Shown here: piece by piece, positions 58,906 to 64,000 of the stretch | Layout of the letters: every line of letters starts with the position of its first letter | Numbering within the stretch: the stretch's first letter is position 1 | Assembly: GCF_900107745.1 (NCBI RefSeq) | Contig: NZ_FNRO01000001.1 | Coordinates: 806,001 to 870,000 of the forward strand | DNA: 64,000 bases | Origin: Variovorax sp. YR216 | GTDB taxonomy: Bacteria > Pseudomonadota > Gammaproteobacteria > Burkholderiales > Burkholderiaceae_C | Direction of reading: 5' to 3' | Program-made: the position numbers and the translations under genes | The notes under the pieces: generated by a model | The model's database searches: none | Told to the model about the DNA's origin: nothing | Seen by the model: the letters and a program-made list of their open reading frames with translations, nothing else

Positions 58906-60269
58906 ACCTCGGTTTCCTGCGCCTGGCGACTGTCGAGCCGCTCAAGCGCGATTCGCTCGCCGGCCGGCTGACGCGCACCCTCATCGTCTGGGTCGGCGGG
59001 GTCTGGCTTCTGTGCGTGCTCGGCGTGGTCTGGTATGTGGACCGCGAGATCAACCACAACTTCGACAACGAACTCATCGAGGTTTCGCACCGGATGTTCG
59101 ACATGGCGCTGAGCGAGTTGGACAAGCTGCAGGCCGCCCATCCGGATGCGCCCCAACCCCTGATCGCGCGGCCGCAGCTCTTCTCGTCGGATGCCGTGAT
59201 CTACCAGGTGGTCGATCCGGGCGAGCACATCCTGTTGCGTTCGGCCGAGGCGGCGGGCACCTCGTTCGACGTGCCGCTGGCACCCGGGTTCGCGAATGCC
59301 GAGCCCTGGCGGATCTATACCGTGCATCACCCCACGCGCAACCTCTACTTCCAGGTGGCCGACCCGCTCGACGAGCGCCGCTCTGCCCTCAATCGGACCT
59401 TGCTGGGTCTCATCATTCCATTGGGCGCGGTGCTGCCGCTGCTCGCGCTGGTGCTGCGCAATGTCGCGCGCAGCGAGCTTCGGGGGCTGCAGGCACTGGC
59501 CGCCGAGATCGAACAGCGCAGCGGCACCGACCTGCGCCCGATCCGGCTGCCGGGCCTGCCCAAGGAGCTGCGGTCGGTGGGCGACCACGTGAATGAGTTG
59601 CTGGAGCGGCTGTCGCATTCGCTCGACGTGGAACGCGCGCTCGCCGCGAATGCCGCGCACGAGCTGCGCACGCCGCTGGCCGCGGCCAGGCTGCGGCTGC
59701 AGACCGCGCTCGAACATGACCTCAAGCGCGAGGAAGTGGTGGCCGCACTCGAAGCGCTTCAAGTGCTCGGCCATCGCACCGAAAAGCTGCTGCAGCTCTC
59801 GCGGGCCGAATCCGGTGCTTCGCTGACGCGCGCGCGGATCGACCTCGTGCAGCTCGCCGGCACCGTCGCGCAGGAGTTCTGGCAGGACCCTCGCGTGAAC
59901 GAGCGCCTCAAGCTCAAGGTGCCCGACAGCGAGCCGCCGATCGCGCTCGGCGACGTCGATTCGCTGGCGATCGCATTGCGCAATCTGGTGGAGAACGCCC
60001 TGCGCTACGGCAAGGGCCGAGTCTCGATCGAAGTGATGTCGCCCTGCACGCTCGCCGTGCGCGATTTCGGGCCAGGCGTGAGCCCCGAGGAGCTGCACAC
60101 GCTGCAGCAGCGCCATGTGCGCCACGGCTCGAACCGCGCGGGCTACGGGCTCGGGCTGTCGATCGTGAACACCATCGTCGAGAAGCTCGGCGGCCAGCTC
60201 GACCTGGCCTCGCCGCCGCCCGGTGCGGCGACCGGCTTCGAAGCGCGGATCGTGCTGCGGCCGGCGTGA
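58902..60269 (+). CDS. Sensor histidine kinase, PmrB/QseC-like
   Basis: A 455-residue membrane kinase. Helix 1 is TLIVWVGGVWLLCVLGVVWY (about 26-45), and a periplasmic sensor domain of about 115 residues ends before helix 2 (LLGLIIPLGAVLPLLALVL, 167-186). HAMP-like and dimerisation regions lead to phospho-acceptor His253 (AAHELRTPLAAA). ATPase boxes are NLVENALRYG (N), DFGPGVSPEE (G1) and GYGLGLSIV (G2). The sensor region is acidic-containing (DREINHNFDNELIEV), as in QseC/PmrB, which sense metals or small molecules. Confidence 0.93.
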   Translation: MNLGFLRLATVEPLKRDSLAGRLTRTLIVWVGGVWLLCVLGVVWYVDREINHNFDNELIEVSHRMFDMALSELDKLQAAHPDAPQPLIARPQLFSSDAVIYQVVDPGEHILLRSAEAAGTSFDVPLAPGFANAEPWRIYTVHHPTRNLYFQVADPLDERRSALNRTLLGLIIPLGAVLPLLALVLRNVARSELRGLQALAAEIEQRSGTDLRPIRLPGLPKELRSVGDHVNELLERLSHSLDVERALAANAAHELRTPLAAARLRLQTALEHDLKREEVVAALEALQVLGHRTEKLLQLSRAESGASLTRARIDLVQLAGTVAQEFWQDPRVNERLKLKVPDSEPPIALGDVDSLAIALRNLVENALRYGKGRVSIEVMSPCTLAVRDFGPGVSPEELHTLQQRHVRHGSNRAGYGLGLSIVNTIVEKLGGQLDLASPPPGAATGFEARIVLRPA

Positions 60270-60280
60270 CGAGGCAGCGG

Positions 60281-60703
60281 CTACACCGTCGCCAGTTCCC
60301 TGAGCCAGTCCGGCAGCGTCAGCGCCTTCTGCTGTGCCACGTCGATCCAGATCGTGGTGGCGCCGCCTGCCGCACAGATCACATCCGGCGCGTCGGCGCG
60401 CGCCATCGTGGCCCAACTCTCGAAGGTGGTACGGCCGGGGTCGCTCACGTACATCTTGAGCAGCACGTCGCCCGGATACTCGATCTGCCGGTAGAAGTTG
60501 CAGAACGCATTGACGATCACGATGCCCTGGCCTTCCGGCATCGGCTCATGGCCGAGCGAATGCATCCAGTCGATACGCGCGATCTCCAGGTACCTGAAGT
60601 AGGTCGTGTTGTTGAGGTGCCCCATGGCGTCCATGTCGCCCCAGCGGATGGGGATGGACGTTTCGTAGACGAGCTTCTTCTTTTCGGGGATTTCGATCCG
60701 CAT
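60281..60703 (-). CDS. Acyl-CoA thioesterase, 4-hydroxybenzoyl-CoA thioesterase-like (hotdog fold)
   Basis: A 140-residue hotdog-fold protein. The catalytic-loop motif IRWGDMDAMGHLNNTTYFRY carries the conserved Asp residues, and the long helix (RYLEIARIDWMH) and strand GIVIVNAFCNFYRQI follow. It hydrolyses an unknown acyl-CoA. It is 15 nt downstream of the SDR gene on the same strand and may be co-transcribed with it. It is convergent with the kinase gene. Confidence 0.88.
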   Translation of the reverse strand: MRIEIPEKKKLVYETSIPIRWGDMDAMGHLNNTTYFRYLEIARIDWMHSLGHEPMPEGQGIVIVNAFCNFYRQIEYPGDVLLKMYVSDPGRTTFESWATMARADAPDVICAAGGATTIWIDVAQQKALTLPDWLRELATV

Positions 60704-60718
60704 CGGTGATCCTTCTTT

Positions 60719-61501
60719 TCAGAGCGCGAACCCGTCGTCTGCCGCAATGACCGCGCCGTTGACGAAATGGCTCTCGCCGCTGGCGAGCAATACGATCAGC
60801 CCGTCGAGGTCCTCGGGCTTGCCGACGCGCTTGCGCGGCAGCATGCCGACGAGCTTCTGCCCGCCGTCGGTGACCCAGTGCTCCTCGTTGAGTTCAGTCG
60901 CGATGTATCCCGGGCACAGCGCGTTGACGTTGATCCCGAAGCGGCCCCATTCGAGCGCCATCGCCTTGGTCATCTGCACCACGGCCGCCTTGCTCATGCA
61001 GTAGACCCCGATCTGGGGCAGCACCTTGAGCGCCGCAACCGAGGCGATATTGATGATCCGCCCGCCGATGTAAGTGCCCGGCGCAGCGCCCTTGGCGCGC
61101 GCGAGCATCCGCTTGCCGACCTCCTGCGCGACGAAGAAGGAGCCCTTGACATTGGTATCGAAGATGAAGTCGTAGTCCTCGACAGAGACTTCCTGCAGGC
61201 GCCGCGTGATGCTCACGCCGGAGTTGTTGACGAGGATGTCGATCGGCCCGACTTCGGTTTCGGCGCGCGCCACGGCGGCCTTGATGCTGCCCTGGTCGGT
61301 CACGTCGAGGTCCACCACGTGGGCGTCGCCGCCCTCGCCTTCGATGCGCGCACGAAGCTCCTTGAGCCGGTCGGTGCTGCGGCTCGCGAGAACCACCGCC
61401 GCGCCCGCGCGCGCGAGCGCCTTCGAGAACTGCGCGCCGAGGCCGCTCGACGCGCCGGTGACGAAAGCCACCCTGCCGGAAAGATCGATGCTGTACGCCA
61501 T
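60719..61501 (-). CDS. Short-chain dehydrogenase/reductase
   Basis: A 260-residue classical SDR. The cofactor motif is TGASSGLGAQ (residues 15-24), NNSG structural motif near 91, catalytic Ser in INIASVAAL and Tyr/Lys in GVYCMSKAA. The end VNGAVIAADDGFAL is typical. An Arg after the second strand (ASRSTDRL) suggests NADPH. It heads a two-gene leftward unit with the thioesterase, divergent from ETF-QO, and may act on an acyl-CoA or ketone intermediate. Confidence 0.9.
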   Translation of the reverse strand: MAYSIDLSGRVAFVTGASSGLGAQFSKALARAGAAVVLASRSTDRLKELRARIEGEGGDAHVVDLDVTDQGSIKAAVARAETEVGPIDILVNNSGVSITRRLQEVSVEDYDFIFDTNVKGSFFVAQEVGKRMLARAKGAAPGTYIGGRIINIASVAALKVLPQIGVYCMSKAAVVQMTKAMALEWGRFGINVNALCPGYIATELNEEHWVTDGGQKLVGMLPRKRVGKPEDLDGLIVLLASGESHFVNGAVIAADDGFAL

Positions 61502-61617
61502 GGAGAGATCCTCTGGGAGTCGCCAACGCGACGGCTCGGGAGCCGCGCAACCGCCGCATAAAATGGCCCGGCCACAGCGGTGCCTCGCACCCTCAGATCA
61601 TTATCGACGAGACCCAC

Positions 61618-63315
61618 ATGACGAACGACGAAATACTTGCCCAGTTCGGCCCCCGCGAATCCATGGAATACGACGTGGTGGTCGTAGGTGCGGGCCCCGC
61701 AGGCCTCTCGACCGCCATCCGGCTGAAGCAGCTCGCCGCGTCGCATGGCAAGGAGATCTCGGTCGTTGTGCTCGAAAAGGGCTCCGAGCCCGGCGCGCAC
61801 ATCCTCTCGGGCGCGATCATGGATCCGCGCGCCCTCTACGAGCTTCTCCCCGACTGGGAAGAGATGGGCGCACCGCTGAACCAGCCGGTCACGCAGGACA
61901 CCTTCCTGATGCTGACCGAGACCGGCGCCACGCGCACCCCCAACTTCATGCTGCCCCACAACTTCCACAACGAGGGCAACTACATCGTCAGCCTCGGCAA
62001 CGTGGTGCGCTGGCTGGCACAGCAGGCCGAGGCGCTCGGCGTCGAGATCTTCCCGGGCTTCCCGGCGGCCGAGGTGCTCTACACCGAGGACGGCAAGGTG
62101 CGCGGCGTCGCCACCGGGAACTTGGGGCTAGGCAAGGACGGCGAGCCCACCGAGAATTTCCAGCTCGGCATGGAGCTCCTGGGCAAGTACACGATCTTCG
62201 CCGAAGGCGCGCGCGGCCACCTGGGCCGCCAGCTCATCGCCAAGTACAAGCTCGACGAAGGCAAGGACCCGCAGAGCTACGGCATCGGCATCAAGGAACT
62301 GTGGGAAATCGACCCCGCGCGCCACGAGCCGGGCCTCGCGGTGCACACCGCCGGCTGGCCACTGCCGTCGGACACCTATGGCGGCTCTTTCCTCTATCAC
62401 GCCGAGAACAACCAGGTGGTCGTCGGCTTCGTGGTCGGCCTCGACTACCAGAATCCGTACCTGAGCCCGTTCGAGGAATTCCAGCGCTTCAAGACGCACC
62501 CCAACATCCGCTGGTACTTCGAAGGCCAGGACAAGGGCCTGAAGGCGCCCAAGCGCCTGAGCTACGGCGCACGCGCGATCACCGCGGGCGGCCTGCTTTC
62601 GCTGCCGAAGACGGTGTTCCCGGGCGGCGCGCTGGTCGGCTGCGATGCCGGCTACCTCAACGCGAGCCGCATCAAGGGCAGCCATGCCGCGATCAAGACC
62701 GGCATGCTCGCGGCCGAGGCCGCCTACGACGCCGTGATGGGCGGCCGCCAGCACGACGAGCTCACCGGCTACCCGGCCGCCTTCGAGCGCAGCTGGCTGC
62801 ACACCGAGCTGAAGAAGGCACGCAACTTCAAGCAGTGGTTCAAGAAGGGCATCGCGGTCGGCACGATCATGACCGGCATCGAGCAGTTCCTGCTGCGCGG
62901 CCATGTGCCATGGACCATCCACCGCAACCAGCCCGACCACGAGCGGCTCAAGCGCGCATCGGCCTCGAAGAAGATCAACTACCCCAAGCCCGATGGCAAG
63001 TTGACCTTCGACCGGCTCTCCTCGGTGTTCATCAGCAACACCAACCACGAAGAGAACCAGCCCGCACACCTGACGCTGAAGAACGCCGCGGTGCCGACGC
63101 AGATCAACCTGCCCGAGTACGCCGGCCCCGAAGGCCGCTACTGCCCGGCCGGCGTCTACGAGTTCGTGCCGGACGAATCGACCGGCAAGGAACGCCTGCA
63201 GATCAACGCGCAGAACTGCGTCCACTGCAAGACCTGCGACATCAAGGATCCGACGCAGAACATCGTGTGGGTCACGCCCGAAGGCGGCGGCGGGCCGAAC
63301 TACGTGGGCATGTAA
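61618..63315 (+). CDS. etfD: Electron-transfer flavoprotein-ubiquinone oxidoreductase
   Basis: A 565-residue ETF-QO, which passes electrons from acyl-CoA dehydrogenases via ETF to ubiquinone at the inner membrane. The N-terminal FAD fold is VVVVGAGPAGLSTAIRLKQL. The C-terminal [4Fe-4S] cysteines are 509, 534, 537 and 540 (YCPAGVYEFV, NCVHCKTCD). The membrane-surface and ubiquinone segments (WWFKKG-like QWFKKGIAVGTIMTG) are present. It serves the acyl-CoA dehydrogenase of the valine operon among others. A bidirectional terminator follows. Confidence 0.95.
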   Translation: MTNDEILAQFGPRESMEYDVVVVGAGPAGLSTAIRLKQLAASHGKEISVVVLEKGSEPGAHILSGAIMDPRALYELLPDWEEMGAPLNQPVTQDTFLMLTETGATRTPNFMLPHNFHNEGNYIVSLGNVVRWLAQQAEALGVEIFPGFPAAEVLYTEDGKVRGVATGNLGLGKDGEPTENFQLGMELLGKYTIFAEGARGHLGRQLIAKYKLDEGKDPQSYGIGIKELWEIDPARHEPGLAVHTAGWPLPSDTYGGSFLYHAENNQVVVGFVVGLDYQNPYLSPFEEFQRFKTHPNIRWYFEGQDKGLKAPKRLSYGARAITAGGLLSLPKTVFPGGALVGCDAGYLNASRIKGSHAAIKTGMLAAEAAYDAVMGGRQHDELTGYPAAFERSWLHTELKKARNFKQWFKKGIAVGTIMTGIEQFLLRGHVPWTIHRNQPDHERLKRASASKKINYPKPDGKLTFDRLSSVFISNTNHEENQPAHLTLKNAAVPTQINLPEYAGPEGRYCPAGVYEFVPDESTGKERLQINAQNCVHCKTCDIKDPTQNIVWVTPEGGGGPNYVGM

Positions 63316-63329
63316 GGCCTGCACATCAA

Positions 63330-63355
63330 AAAAAGGCGCCCCAGGGCGCCTTTTT
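63330..63355. terminator. Bidirectional intrinsic terminator between etfD and the hydantoinase gene
   Basis: AAAAAGGCGCC (63330-63340) and GGCGCCTTTTT (63345-63355) form a perfect 11-bp stem with a 4-nt loop. The A-run on one side and T-run on the other allow it to stop transcription from both converging genes. Confidence 0.88.
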
Positions 63356-63360
63356 CATTG

Positions 63361-64000
63361 TCAGGCCCGAGCGGCCTCGGCCTCGCCCCAGCCGCCGCCC
63401 CCGGGCGTCTCGATCACGAACACATCGCCGGGCCGCATCCGCACCTGCCCGATGTGGTCCAGCGCCTCGACCGTTCCATCCGCACGTTCGACGCGATTGA
63501 CGCCCACGGCGCCCGCAGATCCACCAGCGCCTCCGAACGAACCCTCGTGCCGGCCGTTGCTCAGGATCGAGGCGGTCATCGGCGCCAGGAAGCGCACCCG
63601 CCGCACGCCGCCGTCGCCACCACGCCAGCGGCCCGCACCGCCCGAGCCGGCCCGAAGGCTGTAGCTGTCGAGCCGGACGGGGAAGCGGAACTCCAGCACT
63701 TCAGGGTCGGTCAGCCGCGAGTTGGTCATGTGTGTCTGCACCACGCTCGTGCCGTCGAAGCCTGGCCCGGCGCCCGAGCCGCCCGAGATCGTCTCGTAGT
63801 ACTGATGATCCCCATCGCCGAAGGTGAAGTTGTTCATCGTGCACTGGCTCGCCGCGATGACGCCGAGCGCGCCGTAGAGCGCATTGGTCACGCAGCTCGA
63901 CGTCTCGACGTTGCCCGCGACCACCGCCGCAGGCGACTGCGGGTTGAGCATGCAGCCCACCGGCACGATCACCTCGATGGGCTTGAGGCAGCCCGCGTTG
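63361..64000 (-). CDS. Hydantoinase B/oxoprolinase family protein, N-terminus cut by the window edge
   Basis: The last 213 residues of a HyuB/OplB-type ATP-dependent lactamase subunit or fused oxoprolinase. Visible motifs include [16 protein letters not shown] near the cut, [58 protein letters not shown] and the glycine-rich end [19 protein letters not shown]. This is the C-terminal end; 5-oxoprolinases end similarly. The upstream (right) part lies outside the window, so subunit organisation is unknown. Confidence 0.9.
   Translation of the reverse strand, partial: NAGCLKPIEVIVPVGCMLNPQSPAAVVAGNVETSSCVTNALYGALGVIAASQCTMNNFTFGDGDHQYYETISGGSGAGPGFDGTSVVQTHMTNSRLTDPEVLEFRFPVRLDSYSLRAGSGGAGRWRGGDGGVRRVRFLAPMTASILSNGRHEGSFGGAGGSAGAVGVNRVERADGTVEALDHIGQVRMRPGDVFVIETPGGGGWGEAEAARA

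Noticed and set aside
1..64000. tRNA, rRNA, riboswitch, insertion-sequence or prophage features
   Set aside because: Reading the intergenic gaps gave no cloverleaf, rRNA-like segment, B12 riboswitch before eutB, transposase or integrase.

Overview
The window is a gene-dense, GC-rich bacterial chromosome segment whose content points to a Burkholderiales/Comamonadaceae organism, most like Variovorax. The evidence is tandem Bug-family tricarboxylate-type binding proteins, a Gram-negative porin, OpgD, B12-dependent EutBC, PPK2, a CbpA/CbpM pair and GC-rich double-hairpin intergenic repeats. The taxonomic call is inference. No tRNA, rRNA, CRISPR array, insertion sequence or prophage was seen.

Region 1 (1-7.9 kb) is a catabolic locus. 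A leftward run encodes an FAD-dependent oxidoreductase, an IclR regulator, a two-subunit aconitase-X (AcnX) hydro-lyase and an IlvD/Edd dehydratase that runs off the left edge. Two tandem Bug periplasmic binding proteins diverge from it. Region 2 (8.2-12.1 kb) holds a GDSL-type lipoprotein, a GNAT acetyltransferase, an alpha/beta hydrolase and a DODA-type dioxygenase divergent from a LysR regulator. Region 3 (12.2-20.8 kb) is a second catabolic locus: a peptide/opine-type ABC transporter whose DppD-like ATPase carries a one-base frameshift, a mandelate-racemase-like enolase, a GntR/FadR regulator and a porin. Palindromic sites sharing a core lie before the enolase/regulator pair and before the porin.

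Region 4 (20.9-33.4 kb) is mostly housekeeping and envelope genes: an ABC exporter, a 24-residue membrane peptide, a DUF2868/DUF3482 membrane-protein/GTPase pair, a glutamine amidotransferase, phosphatidylserine synthase, a phospholipase-D lipoprotein, a histidine phosphatase, CbpA-CbpM, a dienelactone hydrolase, a zinc-ribbon protein and a glycine-zipper lipoprotein. Region 5 (33.4-39.2 kb) is a valine/isobutyrate degradation operon (mmsA, acyl-CoA dehydrogenase, hydroxyisobutyryl-CoA hydrolase, mmsB) divergent from a LysR gene.

Region 6 (39.2-48.7 kb) carries an isochorismatase-like hydrolase with a GlxA-type regulator, PPK2 with a Na/phosphate cotransporter, an apparently permuted CoA-transferase, and scoAB divergent from a PAS-LuxR regulator across a long palindrome. 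Region 7 (48.8-51.2 kb) is an alkylation-repair operon (ada, a 2OG-Fe(II) oxygenase, alkB). Region 8 (51.4-64 kb) contains opgD, an FKBP isomerase, eutBC, an AhpD-like protein, a phosphoethanolamine-transferase homologue with two altered metal-site residues divergent from a PmrAB-like two-component system, a thioesterase, an SDR, ETF-ubiquinone oxidoreductase, and a hydantoinase-B gene that runs off the right edge.
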